A stretch of DNA of 58,093 bases from an uncultured Erysipelotrichaceae bacterium (GCA_902761685.1 CACWLI010000009.1:1-58093), one strand, 5' to 3'. Shown: positions 8,665-18,756, counted from the first letter of the stretch. Notes: generated by a model from the sequence alone, not told the origin. A program made the numbers and translations.

Positions 8665-11508
8665 ATGAAAAAAATTGATTTTGAAAAACTGAAACGTGAA
8701 AAAGAAGCTAGAATGGAGCGTTCTAAAATGAAAAAATTAGAGAAAAAAGAAAAAAAGGAAGAATTAAAACAAGAAAAAGTAAAAAAGAAAAAGCATAGAA
8801 GAAGATTTAGATTCTTTTACTGGTTAACAGTATTAATTGTATTCTTTATACTATGTGTATTCTTAGTAGGAGTTGGATTCTGTTATTACATAGTAAAAAG
8901 TGCACCTGAATTTGACATTGAAAAGATGTTTGAAAAAGAAGCAACAAGAATATTTGATTCTAAAGGTGAATTAATTGCAACACTAGGAACAGAACAAAGA
9001 CAAAAAGTTAAATATGAAGACCTACCTCAAGTATTAGTTGATGCGATAATAGCAACAGAAGATTCAAGATTTTTCCAACATAATGGATTTGATGCTCCAA
9101 GATTTATTAAGGCATCTATTAGTCAAGTAATGGGCCGTGGTGGTGGAGGTGCTTCTACCCTAACAATGCAACTATCTAAACTTGCTTTCACAAATACAAA
9201 TTCTGAAGGATTTGATGGAATTGTAAGAAAATTTACCGATATATATATGGCAGTATTCAAAATGGAAAGAAATTTAACTAAGGAACAAATTATTGAATAC
9301 TATGTAAATACTCCATGTTTAGGTGGAAATATATATGGTGTACAACAAGCAAGTCAACATTACTTTGGTAAAGACGTTAAAGATTTGAACCTTGTTGAAG
9401 CAGCTCAAATAGCTGGTATGTTTCAATCTCCTAACGGATATAATCCATATTATAATCCTAATGATGCTAATGATAGAAAGAATACTGTATTATATCTAAT
9501 GAAAAGACATGGTTATATAACTGAAGAAGAATATAAAGCTGGTACTGCTGTTGAAATTAAAAACTTCTTAAAGTCAGGTACAAGCCTTGCAAATGAATAT
9601 CAAGGATTTATTGATACAGTCGTTGAAGAAGTACAAGAAGCAACAGGAAATAATCCATATGATATACCAATGGATATATATACAACAATGAATAGAAGTA
9701 AACAAGATATAATAAATAACTTCTATAAAACATATAAATTTAAAGATAGTAAAATTGAAATAGGAATTGGTCTTATTGATAATAAAACTGGTGAAATAAT
9801 GGCAGTTGGTGCTGGACGTGATAAATCAAAAGCAATGACATTAAATATAGCAACATTTTATAATCAAACTAAGAGAATGCCTGGATCAACAGCTAAACCA
9901 ATATTAGATTATGGGCCTGCTATTGAATATGAAAACTTAAGTACATATGGACCATTTATAGATGATAAAACTCCTTATGGTGGAGGTAACATGAGAAACT
10001 TCAATGGTTCATATAAAGGATTTATGACAATGAGAGATTGCTTAAAGAACTCTATTAATACATGTGCTCTTCAAGCATTTAGATTAACTAATAATGAACA
10101 AAAGAAAGAATTTGCTTCTAAATTAGGTGTAGAATTTAGTGAAGAAGTAATACCTGATTCATATGCAATTGGTGCATTTAATGGTGTATCCCCTGTCCAA
10201 CTTGCAAGTGCGTATTCAGCATTTGGTAATAATGGATATAGAGTTACACCACACTCTTATAGAAGAATTGTATATAGAGAAACTGAAGAAGAAGTAAAAC
10301 CTGAAATTAAAACAATTCAAGCAATGAAACCTCAAACAGCATATATAATATCTACAATATTAACTAGTGCTACAACTTCAAAAGTAAAAGTATCTGGAAC
10401 ACAAGTTGCTACAAAAACAGGAACAACTTCATATGATACTTCATTACTTAAAAGATATGGCCTAACAAGTTCAGTAATTCCAGACTCATGGACTTCAAGT
10501 TATACTACTGATTATGCTATGGCAATATGGCTAGGATATGTAGATGGATTATCAACAGAAAACGTTAAAAATGGTTGGTATTTAAAAAATGCTTATGCTA
10601 GTACAGAAAGACTTAATATACAAGCTAAACTTGCTAATCAAATATATGAAAAAAATGCTAAATTCAAGAATCCTGGTGGTATATCATCAGCAAAAGTAGA
10701 ACTTGAAACAATACCTGCTCAATCCCCAAGTGCATATACTCCAAGTAGTTTAGTAGGAACATTTATGTTTGTAGGTAATACTGGACCAAGTGAAACATCT
10801 TCAAGATTTGATAAGTTAACAGATCCACAAGGAGTTACATATTCACTTAACGGAGAATCATTAAATCTATCATGGACTTCTCCAGGAACACCAAGTGCTA
10901 TTGATTCAACATATTTAGCAAATTTCTTCAACAATGAATGGAAAATTCAAGCAGATAAATATTTAGAAAAGAGATTAAGTTATAATAGATCTAATATAGG
11001 AGATTTTGGATTTGCAGTATACCTAACTAGTGGTTCTGATTCAACTTATATTGGATGGACTAAAGATACAACATATACAATTGATATGAGTAAATATAAA
11101 GGTGTTTATGATGGTGTTATTATTAAGAGTGCTTACTCAATATTTAAATCAAATGCATCAAATGGATATAAATTAGTATTTACTACAGCTATTGGGCAAG
11201 AAGAAATTGATCCAAGTAACATTACAGTTAATATGAGTGGTCTTACTCAAACATTAGCTGTTGGATCTTCATATAGTGAACTAAATTCTTCATCAATAAC
11301 TTCTATTACTTATAAAGGTGAAGACATAAAAGCAAATGTATCAAATTTAACTGTTACAACTGGAACTATTACTTCTGAAACAGGAAGTACTACTCCAGAT
11401 CAAATAACTAAAGAAGCTGGTACTTATAAAGTAAACTATAGTGTATCATTTGTATATAAAGGAACTTCAGTAACAAAATCGTTTACTCAAACAGTTACAG
11501 TTCAATAA
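8665..11508 (+). CDS. ponA: Class A penicillin-binding protein 1 (transglycosylase/transpeptidase)
   Basis: 947 residues from the ATG at 8665, chosen because AAGGAG precedes it; an ATG at 8641 lies inside recU. Cytoplasmic lysine-rich tail (1-50), one membrane helix (about 55-85), glycosyltransferase domain (EDSRFFQHNGF, GASTLTMQL), transpeptidase domain with STAK, SIN and KTGT motifs, then about 280 residues of Ser/Thr-rich beta-type extension. It polymerises and crosslinks peptidoglycan at the outer membrane face. It starts one base after the recU stop, so the two genes are translationally close. Confidence 0.95.
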   Translation: MKKIDFEKLKREKEARMERSKMKKLEKKEKKEELKQEKVKKKKHRRRFRFFYWLTVLIVFFILCVFLVGVGFCYYIVKSAPEFDIEKMFEKEATRIFDSKGELIATLGTEQRQKVKYEDLPQVLVDAIIATEDSRFFQHNGFDAPRFIKASISQVMGRGGGGASTLTMQLSKLAFTNTNSEGFDGIVRKFTDIYMAVFKMERNLTKEQIIEYYVNTPCLGGNIYGVQQASQHYFGKDVKDLNLVEAAQIAGMFQSPNGYNPYYNPNDANDRKNTVLYLMKRHGYITEEEYKAGTAVEIKNFLKSGTSLANEYQGFIDTVVEEVQEATGNNPYDIPMDIYTTMNRSKQDIINNFYKTYKFKDSKIEIGIGLIDNKTGEIMAVGAGRDKSKAMTLNIATFYNQTKRMPGSTAKPILDYGPAIEYENLSTYGPFIDDKTPYGGGNMRNFNGSYKGFMTMRDCLKNSINTCALQAFRLTNNEQKKEFASKLGVEFSEEVIPDSYAIGAFNGVSPVQLASAYSAFGNNGYRVTPHSYRRIVYRETEEEVKPEIKTIQAMKPQTAYIISTILTSATTSKVKVSGTQVATKTGTTSYDTSLLKRYGLTSSVIPDSWTSSYTTDYAMAIWLGYVDGLSTENVKNGWYLKNAYASTERLNIQAKLANQIYEKNAKFKNPGGISSAKVELETIPAQSPSAYTPSSLVGTFMFVGNTGPSETSSRFDKLTDPQGVTYSLNGESLNLSWTSPGTPSAIDSTYLANFFNNEWKIQADKYLEKRLSYNRSNIGDFGFAVYLTSGSDSTYIGWTKDTTYTIDMSKYKGVYDGVIIKSAYSIFKSNASNGYKLVFTTAIGQEEIDPSNITVNMSGLTQTLAVGSSYSELNSSSITSITYKGEDIKANVSNLTVTTGTITSETGSTTPDQITKEAGTYKVNYSVSFVYKGTSVTKSFTQTVTVQ

Positions 11509-11537
11509 AAAAAGTGATTTAATAATCACTTTTTTAA
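11508..11537. terminator. Bidirectional terminator between ponA and nth
   Basis: AAAAAAGTGATT / AATCACTTTTTT with a TAAT loop; it has A and T tracts on both sides, so it serves both convergent genes. Confidence 0.85.
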
Positions 11538-12143
11538 TTTGCATATATTTTTTAAATTACAATTTTCGCATTTAGGATTTTTACTAGTACAAACATATCT
11601 ACCAAATAATACCAATTGTGAATTTACTCTATTCCATTCATCTTTACTAAAATACTTTTTTAGTTTCTTTTCAGTTTTTAAAACATCGTCGTTTTTAGTA
11701 GTTATTCCAAGTCTTTTAGAAACTCTAAATACATGTGTATCTACTGCAAAGGATGGTTCATTAAATAAATGAGCCAAAACAACACTTGCAGTTTTTCTAC
11801 CAACACCAGGTAGTTTTTCTAAATAATCTCTATCATTTGGAACATATCCTAGTTTTAATAGTTCACTAACTATTAATTTAAAATTTTTTGATTTTATTCT
11901 ATGAAAACCTATAGATTTAATATAAGAACTAATTTCTTCTTCACTAAGTAAACTAAGTTTTTCTAAAGTATCATATTTACTATACAATTCTTTAGTAACC
12001 ATATTTACTCTTTTATCTGTTGTTTGAGCAGATAACATAACTGATAAAACTAATTCATAATCTTTTTTATAATCTAATTCACATCTAGCATCAGGAAATA
12101 ATCTATCAAGTTCACTTACTATTAATTCCCTATTCATTATCAT
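11526..12143 (-). CDS. nth: Endonuclease III
   Basis: 205 residues. Helix-hairpin-helix LEKLPGVGRKTASVV with the catalytic lysine, catalytic aspartate in AVDTHVFRVSKRLG, and four cysteines at the C-terminus (C-x6-C-x2-C-x5-C) for the 4Fe-4S cluster. It removes oxidised pyrimidines from DNA and nicks the abasic site. The start overlaps the end of dnaD; an alternative ATG is two codons downstream. The dnaD-nth order is conserved in Bacilli. Confidence 0.95.
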   Translation of the reverse strand: MIMNRELIVSELDRLFPDARCELDYKKDYELVLSVMLSAQTTDKRVNMVTKELYSKYDTLEKLSLLSEEEISSYIKSIGFHRIKSKNFKLIVSELLKLGYVPNDRDYLEKLPGVGRKTASVVLAHLFNEPSFAVDTHVFRVSKRLGITTKNDDVLKTEKKLKKYFSKDEWNRVNSQLVLFGRYVCTSKNPKCENCNLKNICKLKK

Positions 12144-12723
12144 CTAACCAATCATAGTCAAACATATCTAATTCTTTTTCCTCTTTATTTCTCTTTTTAA
12201 CGCCATTTTTAGACCATTCATAGATTATTTTATCAATATACTTAAAATTCCTTACGTTATTTAAAATTGCTTCTTTAAGCGCTTCTTTTATTGTGCTTTC
12301 ACTAACTCCACTATCTAACCACTTATTAATTAGTTCATATTCAAAAGAACTTAATGTTCTACCAAGTTCACTTTCAAATAAAGCAAATATATCGGTACTC
12401 TTACTCTCAGTCTTTTTATTTAAAGCAAGTCTATCATATAATGGATCCAATTTAACACTTTCAATAACTTCTCCATTCTTATTATCAACTATCATTTCAA
12501 TATATTTTTTATTTAAAAGACTACTAAAAGTATTAAATGCTTTTTCATCATCAAAACCAAGTTTATTCTTAATATCATCAGTATCTAATAATGGACTAAC
12601 ATTAATAAAATATAATATTAATAGAAACTCATCTAATGTAATATCAATATTACTAATACATTTAACTATATTACTATTTATAACAAAATCTTTACTTTCA
12701 AAAACACTTCTTAAATCACTCAT
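12130..12723 (-). CDS. dnaD: DnaD-like primosomal replication protein
   Basis: 197 residues. An N-terminal winged-helix-like region (1-95) is followed by a DnaD/DnaB2 domain (about 110-180) with LSSFEYELINKWLDSGVSES and the YIDKIIYEW signature. DnaD remodels origin DNA and helps load the replicative helicase in Bacillota. It sits between cca and nth with a two-base gap and a 14-base overlap, so all three are one unit. No clear Shine-Dalgarno, consistent with translational coupling. Confidence 0.9.
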   Translation of the reverse strand: MSDLRSVFESKDFVINSNIVKCISNIDITLDEFLLILYFINVSPLLDTDDIKNKLGFDDEKAFNTFSSLLNKKYIEMIVDNKNGEVIESVKLDPLYDRLALNKKTESKSTDIFALFESELGRTLSSFEYELINKWLDSGVSESTIKEALKEAILNNVRNFKYIDKIIYEWSKNGVKKRNKEEKELDMFDYDWLDDNE

Positions 12724-12725
12724 AA

Positions 12726-13781
12726 TTACAATTTCCCTATAAAATCAATTATTTCTTCTTTATTATTTAATAGTAACCCTTCCATTATTCTTCTTTCTAC
12801 TAATTTATATGTTTTCTTTAAATCTCTTGCATTTACATATTTTACCATTTCATCAATAGATATATCAATATCTATAATACTATGTAGTTTAAGAATATCT
12901 TCTAATGCTTTTACTTTTTCATCTAATCCAAGAATAGATGCTGCATTATATATTATTTCTTTATCATATTTTTTAACTTCATTTAAAGATATATCTTTAT
13001 CATCTACTATTTTTTTAATACCAACTATTATAGATTTTTCTTTATTTGAAAAAGGTAAATCTGTTTGTAATTGTGCCCACACTCCATATTTATCATATGT
13101 TTGAACAATATTACCAGTATAAGAAATATTAAAATATTTACTCATATTGAATCTATTTATTAAATAAAAGAATTTATCAATATTATTACTTTCAAATATT
13201 TTATCTAATTCTCTCTTTTTATATTCAGCAGGTACTTCATTTAATAAATATGCTTTTTTATTTGATATAAAATTTAATATTTCTGGATCTAAATCAAAAT
13301 CAAGAGTACATGCAAAACGTATAGCTCTTATTATTCTAGTTTTATCTTCAGTTAATTTCTTTTCAGTATCCCCTACTACTCTTATTAATCTACTATCTAA
13401 ATCTTTTTTAGCTCCTAGAATATCTACAAGATGACCTGCATTATCAATAGCAAATGTATTAATTGTAAAATCTCTTCTTAAAAGGTCAGTTCCAAGATCT
13501 TTAGCAATACTAATATCTACAGGTTTATTCTTTTTATATTTACCTTCTTTTCTAAATGTTGTAATTTCATATGAAAATTCACCATCATCAATATGATAAG
13601 CATAATATTCTTTAAATGCTTTTCCTCTTCCTTTAAATATTTTCATTATCTTATCGATAGGTGCATTTGTACAAATATCTACATCATTAGAAGGAATACC
13701 AAGAAGATAATCCCTAACATAACCCCCAACAATATAGGCTTCATAGCCATTTTCATTTAACAATTTTACTATCTCTTTCAT
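12726..13781 (-). CDS. cca: CCA tRNA nucleotidyltransferase
   Basis: 351 residues, class II nucleotidyltransferase of the short, HD-less type. GGYVRDYLLGIPSNDVDI carries the GGxVRD motif and the catalytic D-x-D; RRDFTINTFA and the later RIIRAIRFACTLDF motif are intact. It adds CCA to tRNA 3' ends. First gene of the cca-dnaD-nth unit. The tRNA-Arg gene in this window already encodes CCA. Confidence 0.95.
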   Translation of the reverse strand: MKEIVKLLNENGYEAYIVGGYVRDYLLGIPSNDVDICTNAPIDKIMKIFKGRGKAFKEYYAYHIDDGEFSYEITTFRKEGKYKKNKPVDISIAKDLGTDLLRRDFTINTFAIDNAGHLVDILGAKKDLDSRLIRVVGDTEKKLTEDKTRIIRAIRFACTLDFDLDPEILNFISNKKAYLLNEVPAEYKKRELDKIFESNNIDKFFYLINRFNMSKYFNISYTGNIVQTYDKYGVWAQLQTDLPFSNKEKSIIVGIKKIVDDKDISLNEVKKYDKEIIYNAASILGLDEKVKALEDILKLHSIIDIDISIDEMVKYVNARDLKKTYKLVERRIMEGLLLNNKEEIIDFIGKL

Positions 13782-13802
13782 AATTATAATATTATCACAA
13801 AC

Positions 13803-13834
13803 TAAAAAAAAAAGATACTATTGAAGTATCTTTT
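13803..13834 (-). terminator. Intrinsic terminator after hup
   Basis: AAAAGATACT / AGTATCTTTT stem with a long T tract on the minus strand. Confidence 0.8.
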
Positions 13835-13838
13835 CTTA

Positions 13839-14111
13839 TTAATTTAAAGCGTCTTTTAATTTGCTTCCAGCTTTAAATCCAGCAACAACTTTTGCAGGAA
13901 TCTTAATAGATTCTTTAGTTAATGGATTAATTCCTTCTCTAGCAGCTCTTTTTTTAGCTGTGAAAGTTCCAAATCCAACTAGTGCAACTTTTTTTTCTTT
14001 TTTAAGACCAGTTGTTACTCCTTCTAGAAAAGCATCAACAGCTCTTCCAGCATCTGCTTTAGTTAATCCGGCTTTAGCAGCAACGAATTCTACTAATTCA
14101 GTTTTACTCAT
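13839..14111 (-). CDS. hup: HU family DNA-binding protein
   Basis: 90 residues, typical HU length: SKTELVEFVAAKAGLTKADA, GFGTFTAKKRAAREGINP and the beta-arm region before IPAKVVAGFKAG. Dimeric nucleoid protein that bends DNA. GGGAGG precedes the ATG. It has its own promoter (14171-14198) and terminator, so it is monocistronic, and its 5' untranslated region contains a perfect inverted repeat. Confidence 0.97.
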   Translation of the reverse strand: MSKTELVEFVAAKAGLTKADAGRAVDAFLEGVTTGLKKEKKVALVGFGTFTAKKRAAREGINPLTKESIKIPAKVVAGFKAGSKLKDALN

Positions 14112-14138
14112 CGTAAATTACCTCCCATTTTCTAATTA

Positions 14139-14159
14139 CATCGTACAAATCGTACGATG
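14139..14159 (-). promoter_or_regulatory. Perfect inverted repeat in the hup 5' leader
   Basis: CATCGTAC - 5 bases - GTACGATG, between the hup promoter and its ribosome binding site. It could be an mRNA hairpin or a protein operator. Confidence 0.5.
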
Positions 14160-14170
14160 CTTACATATTA

Positions 14171-14198
14171 ATTGTAGCATAACCACCTGAAAATGCAA
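14171..14198 (-). promoter_or_regulatory. hup promoter
   Basis: Minus strand TTGCAT, 16-base spacer, TACAAT. Transcription would start just before the inverted repeat at 14139. Confidence 0.65.
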
Positions 14199-14232
14199 GT
14201 AATTTCAACATATTTTTATAAAAAAGTAGAAT

Positions 14233-14763
14233 TTAACTATTACTTAATACCATTTTAATACTAGATTCAATTTTATTATTAGATTCTATATAATCTTTTC
14301 CATACATTTTTCTATATAATGTATCTATTACATGTCTTAATACAAAAGATTCTTCCATATTTAATGAATCATAAACTTTAATACTTTCTTTAATCCATTT
14401 TAATATATCTTTATCACTATGTGTTACTAAAATAGAATTAATATTACTTAGACACCTAGATACTTGTGCATATGTTAGCTTACTTAACATTAGTGTATCA
14501 ATAGAATGATTTTTAATATAATTTAGAGCCATTAAGTTTTCTTCACTGGTACCAGAATTATTACTATATTCTTTAATTAATGGTAACATTTCTCTTCTTT
14601 CTCTATGTTCTGTTAATTCTTTTAATTCATCAAAAGTTAAATTCTTTGCTTTTTTATTTCCTAGTTCTTCTATTCTACTTTTTTCAAAATCTGGATAATA
14701 ACTTAACCACTTAATCCATTCTTTAAGAAACGGAATATAAAACATTTCATCATTATTATTCAT
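14233..14763 (-). CDS. Hypothetical helical protein
   Basis: 176 residues, not recognised. Rich in charged residues and predicted helices, no signal peptide or membrane segment. GGAGGCGTTTTT precedes the ATG. Segments such as TFDELKELTEHRERREML and LTYAQVSRCLSNINSIL look amphipathic. It stands between hup and topA with its own ribosome binding site; the topA terminator follows it on the downstream side of topA, so it is not in the topA transcript. Confidence 0.75.
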   Translation of the reverse strand: MNNNDEMFYIPFLKEWIKWLSYYPDFEKSRIEELGNKKAKNLTFDELKELTEHRERREMLPLIKEYSNNSGTSEENLMALNYIKNHSIDTLMLSKLTYAQVSRCLSNINSILVTHSDKDILKWIKESIKVYDSLNMEESFVLRHVIDTLYRKMYGKDYIESNNKIESSIKMVLSNS

Positions 14764-14796
14764 AAAAACGCCTCCAAAGCAATTTATATTGTAACA

Positions 14797-14826
14797 TAAA
14801 ACTCGTAAAAATCAAATTTACGAGTT
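14797..14826 (-). terminator. Terminator hairpin after topA
   Basis: AACTCGTAAA/TTTACGAGTT stem just after the topA stop; the T tract after it is short (TTTTATG). Confidence 0.6.
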
Positions 14827-16843
14827 ATTTATCACATTCTACACATATTACACTATCTTTTTTTTCTACTAATAATCCACCACATTTATCGCATATTTCT
14901 CCAGTAGGTTTATCCCATAATGCATAATTGCATTTAGGATAGTTATTACATCCGTAAAATATTTTTCCTCTTTTTGTTTTCTTTTCTATTATTTTATGTC
15001 CACACTTAGGGCAATCACATATTTCTATAATAACTTTTTCCTCTTTTTTTATATATTTACATTCAGGATATGCAGAACATGCTACAAATTTACCATACTT
15101 TCCTTTTCTAATTACTAGTGGTTTCCCACATTCAGGACAAGACTCTCCTGTTTCTTCTGGAGCATCTTTTTCCATTTCTTTAAATGCTTTAGCTAGTACT
15201 GGTTCAAAATCTTTATAAAATCTTTCTAGTGGATCATACCACATAATAGTACCTTCTGCAATATCATCTAAATCTTTTTCCATATTAGCAGTATAATCAA
15301 CATTAATAATATTACTAAAAAATTCTTGTAATTTATCTGTTACAGTAATACCATTTTCAGTAGGATAAAATTTCTTATCTTTTAATGCAACATATTTTCT
15401 TTTTTCAAGAATAGAAATAATAGTTGCATAAGTACTAGGTCTTCCTATTCCAAGTTTTTCTAATTCAGCTATTAATTTAGCTTCTGTAAATCTAGGTTTA
15501 GGTTCTGTAAAATGTTGAATTTTATCAATTTTATTACATACTATAACTTTAGACTTATAATTAGCAAAATCAGGTAGTATTACATCATCAGTTTCTTCAT
15601 AATTACTATATACTTTTAAATAACCATCAAATACATATATTTGACCAGTTGTTCTAAATATATAACCTTTATTTTCTAAATCTACACTAGTTGCTTCTAC
15701 TTTAGCATCTGCCATTAATGAAGCTAGTGTTCTAATATATATTAATTCATATAATCTATATTCTTCAGGCTTTAAATATTTTTTTATTGATTCAGGTGTT
15801 CTACTAATGCTAGTAGGTCTAATTGCCTCATGAGCATCTTGTACATTATCATTTTTCTTTGTTGTTTTAGCATAACCAATATATTCTTTACCATATTTAC
15901 TAGCTATATATTTTTTAGTATCATTTACAAATACATCAGATAATCTTATAGAGTCTGTTCTCATATATGATATTAAACCAACAGTTTCACTTCCAAGATT
16001 AATTCCTTCATATAATTTTTGAGCAATACTCATTGTTTTACTAGCTGGATATCCTAGTCTATTTGATGCCATTTGAGTAAGTGTACTTGTTGTAAATGGT
16101 AATTTACTTTGTTTATTTTTTAGTTTCTTTTCTACATTTTCAATATTAAAAGCATTAGATAACTTATTTAATATTTCATTTGCTTCTAGTTCACTTTTAA
16201 TTTCTATATCTTTACCTTGATACTTTTTTAATTCTGCTTTAAAATCTTTAAAATCAGCTTCAATTGTATAATATTCTTCAGGAATAAAATTCTCAATTTC
16301 TCTTTCTCTATCTACAATAAGCTTTAGTGCAACACTTTGTACTCTTCCAGCACTTATTCCATCTGTTTTAGAACGCATTAATTTGCTTAATCTAAATCCA
16401 ATAATTCTATCAAGTATTCTTCTTGATTCTTGACTATGTACAAGATTCATATCAATTTTTCTTGGTTTTTTAAAAGCTTCTTTAATAGCATTTTCTGTTA
16501 TTTCATTAAAAACAACTCTTCCATAATTATCATCTTTTAAACCAAGTGCATCTTTTAAATGCCAACTAATAGCTTCTCCTTCTCTATCAGGGTCAGTTGC
16601 TAGAATAACATTATCAGCATCTTTAGCTTCTTTTTTTAGTTCATTAACTAATTTAGATTTCCCCTTAATTAATTCATAATTTGGTTTAAAATTATTTTCA
16701 AGATCAACACCTAGTCCATATTTACCACTAGTAGCCAAATCACGAATATGCCCTTTAGAAGATAAAACCTTATAGTCTTTACCTAAATATTTTTCAATAG
16801 TATGACTTTTACTTGGACTTTCTACTATTACAAGATTTTTCAT
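14825..16843 (-). CDS. topA: DNA topoisomerase I (type IA)
   Basis: 672 residues. Toprim domain at the N-terminus (LVIVESPSKSHTIEKYLG, then ATDPDREGEAISWH), catalytic tyrosine in GLISYMRTDSIRLS (about residue 293), and three C-terminal zinc ribbons: CPECGKPL with CSAYPECKY, CPKCGHKI with CNNYPKCNY, and a final shorter CDKCGGLL with CVECDK. It relaxes negative supercoils. GGAGAAATATAATAC precedes the ATG. Length is normal for Bacilli. Confidence 0.97.
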   Translation of the reverse strand: MKNLVIVESPSKSHTIEKYLGKDYKVLSSKGHIRDLATSGKYGLGVDLENNFKPNYELIKGKSKLVNELKKEAKDADNVILATDPDREGEAISWHLKDALGLKDDNYGRVVFNEITENAIKEAFKKPRKIDMNLVHSQESRRILDRIIGFRLSKLMRSKTDGISAGRVQSVALKLIVDREREIENFIPEEYYTIEADFKDFKAELKKYQGKDIEIKSELEANEILNKLSNAFNIENVEKKLKNKQSKLPFTTSTLTQMASNRLGYPASKTMSIAQKLYEGINLGSETVGLISYMRTDSIRLSDVFVNDTKKYIASKYGKEYIGYAKTTKKNDNVQDAHEAIRPTSISRTPESIKKYLKPEEYRLYELIYIRTLASLMADAKVEATSVDLENKGYIFRTTGQIYVFDGYLKVYSNYEETDDVILPDFANYKSKVIVCNKIDKIQHFTEPKPRFTEAKLIAELEKLGIGRPSTYATIISILEKRKYVALKDKKFYPTENGITVTDKLQEFFSNIINVDYTANMEKDLDDIAEGTIMWYDPLERFYKDFEPVLAKAFKEMEKDAPEETGESCPECGKPLVIRKGKYGKFVACSAYPECKYIKKEEKVIIEICDCPKCGHKIIEKKTKRGKIFYGCNNYPKCNYALWDKPTGEICDKCGGLLVEKKDSVICVECDK

Positions 16844-16964
16844 GTATTATATTTCTCCTTTTTGTCCCCACTTACATAATATTATAAATTTAAATAATTT
16901 TTGTCAAGTTTAAAAATTTTAAAAAATTAATCATATATTATGATTATTTTTTTATTTTATTAAT

Positions 16965-16994
16965 TAAAAAAGAAAACTTTTATTTGTTTTCTTT
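16965..16994 (-). terminator. Intrinsic terminator after the 17-21 kb operon
   Basis: AAAGAAAAC/GTTTTCTTT stem followed on the minus strand by a T-rich run; it overlaps the last codons of the 16980 gene. Confidence 0.7.
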
Positions 16995-17624
16995 TAATAA
17001 CATATAACTTTCTAATTTATTACCTTCATCTTCTAAATGAGATATATCTAATGTTTCTAAATGATTTAATTCATCTTCAATACCAATTATTTGATCTAAA
17101 TATTCTCTTCTAATAACAGCTTCAGTTAAAGCTATATTTGTATTATTTGATTTTATATTTTTAATATCTGATATATATCTATTTTTTAAATCAATTAATC
17201 TTTTTATATATTCTTCCCTATATTCATATGATATATTTAATGACATTAGAAATCTATAAGTATAATTAACTGCATTTAATATTATGTCATCATAAACTAT
17301 TCTGTCTCTTTTATTAGTTATACTATTTAATACTTGAGATAATTCATACTTAGAAATCATTAATGATGGTGTATTATAATGTATTTCTAATTCATCATAT
17401 TCTGATATTGCATGTAAACTAGTTAAATCTTTTACATCTTCAAATTCACACTTATCCCATAATAGATACTCTCTATTTGAAAATACATCTTTAAATGTTT
17501 TGTTATCAACCTTTTCAGCAATAATTACTTTTTTTGTTTCATATAATCTTCTAGTTCTACCATTATTAACACTTCTAATTTCACCTAAAAAACACACGTA
17601 TAAGTCTTTTACAAAATAATTCAT
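16980..17624 (-). CDS. Hypothetical protein, last gene of the T7-like/M23 operon
   Basis: 214 residues, not recognised. The first 90 residues look like a small beta-rich domain (VCFLGEIRSVNNGRTRRLY); residues 100-214 are helical with coiled-coil character and many charged residues. No signal peptide or membrane segment, so it is probably cytoplasmic. GGGGGGAATAT precedes the ATG. It follows the M23 gene by 25 bases, which suggests a supporting role for the exported proteins of this operon, but that is inference only. Confidence 0.7.
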   Translation of the reverse strand: MNYFVKDLYVCFLGEIRSVNNGRTRRLYETKKVIIAEKVDNKTFKDVFSNREYLLWDKCEFEDVKDLTSLHAISEYDELEIHYNTPSLMISKYELSQVLNSITNKRDRIVYDDIILNAVNYTYRFLMSLNISYEYREEYIKRLIDLKNRYISDIKNIKSNNTNIALTEAVIRREYLDQIIGIEDELNHLETLDISHLEDEGNKLESYMLLKENK

Positions 17625-17649
17625 ATATTCCCCCCTATAAATTTTTTAA

Positions 17650-18756
17650 TTATGGTCTTGGATTATTTGGTGAAACATAGTTAAGTGGATCTACTCTTGT
17701 TCCATTAACTGCAACTTCAAAATGTAAGTGAGGTCCAGTAGAACATCCTGAACTACCTACCTTACCAATTACTTGTCCTTTTTTTACTACATCTCCTGCT
17801 CTTACAACTGTTGTATTTGCATAAAGATGGGCATATGATGTTGTTAATCCATTACCATGATTAATAGTTACTCTATTTGCTACTAATCCTTTACAGTTAT
17901 ATTTACCATTTGCATCCGGTTTAATAGAACGATCTGGGTGATCAATTCTATCATTTGCTCCTGGGAAAGTAACTGTTCCATCTGCAGCAGCAATTACATA
18001 ACTATATCTAGAAGCTCCAATATCTATTGCACCATGTCCTCCACCAAGTCCTTTATGAACAGAATCATTTCCACCAAATGTAGCAGTTATTCTTGTTGCA
18101 CTTGGAGCACCTGTTGCAAATAGTTTACCATCTATTGTTGTAGCTGAACTACTTCCAACTGGCCACCAAAATACTCCTCTTCCAGAAGTTCCTCCTCCAC
18201 CTAGTTCTGCTGCTCTTCTAGCTGCTTTTTCTTCTGCCTCTTTTTCTTTTCTTGCTCTTTCTTCAGCTTCTTTCTTTTCTTTTTCAACTATTTTAGCTAA
18301 AGTAGTCTTAAGAGCATTATTTAAAGTTGATTTATATGAAGTATTACTAATTTTATTTATTTGTGTTACTGCTATATTATAGTCACTTCTTGATAATGTT
18401 TTATTAGCTCTTTCAACTGAAGACTTTGCTTCATTATAGTATGCTCTATCTACCCCTTCACTAGTAGCATCACTAATACATTTCATAAAATCAACACTAT
18501 TTGATGTTGCATCAGCTATTATATTAATAAAAGTTGGTATGAAAAAAATAAGTAATGCTGCTATTACTTTTGAAACTAGATTTTTATTTGCTTTTGAAAG
18601 AGCATCATTATCTCCACTTGATACTGCTGCCATATAATTAAGCATTAAACTAACTATTAGAATAATCGGAACTACTATTTTAATAATCATTATTAATATT
18701 CTAACTATTCTTAGTGCAGATAAAACATCTCCACTATCACAAACTGATAAAATCAT
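17650..18756 (-). CDS. M23 peptidase with N-terminal VirB2-like membrane domain
   Basis: 368 residues. Residues 1-95 form a membrane domain with two long hydrophobic segments separated by SSGDNDALSKANKNLVSKV, the same layout as the VirB2-like proteins at 6712 and 7145. Residues 105-190 are a charged coiled-coil linker. Residues 210-360 are an M23 (LytM) endopeptidase with HGAID (H-x3-D) and GPHLHFEV (H-x-H) zinc ligands intact, so it should cut peptidoglycan peptide bridges outside the membrane. GGTGA precedes the ATG. Third gene of an operon after a large surface protein and a WXG/LXG-like protein. The fusion is unusual. Confidence 0.85.
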   Translation of the reverse strand: MILSVCDSGDVLSALRIVRILIMIIKIVVPIILIVSLMLNYMAAVSSGDNDALSKANKNLVSKVIAALLIFFIPTFINIIADATSNSVDFMKCISDATSEGVDRAYYNEAKSSVERANKTLSRSDYNIAVTQINKISNTSYKSTLNNALKTTLAKIVEKEKKEAEERARKEKEAEEKAARRAAELGGGGTSGRGVFWWPVGSSSATTIDGKLFATGAPSATRITATFGGNDSVHKGLGGGHGAIDIGASRYSYVIAAADGTVTFPGANDRIDHPDRSIKPDANGKYNCKGLVANRVTINHGNGLTTSYAHLYANTTVVRAGDVVKKGQVIGKVGSSGCSTGPHLHFEVAVNGTRVDPLNYVSPNNPRP

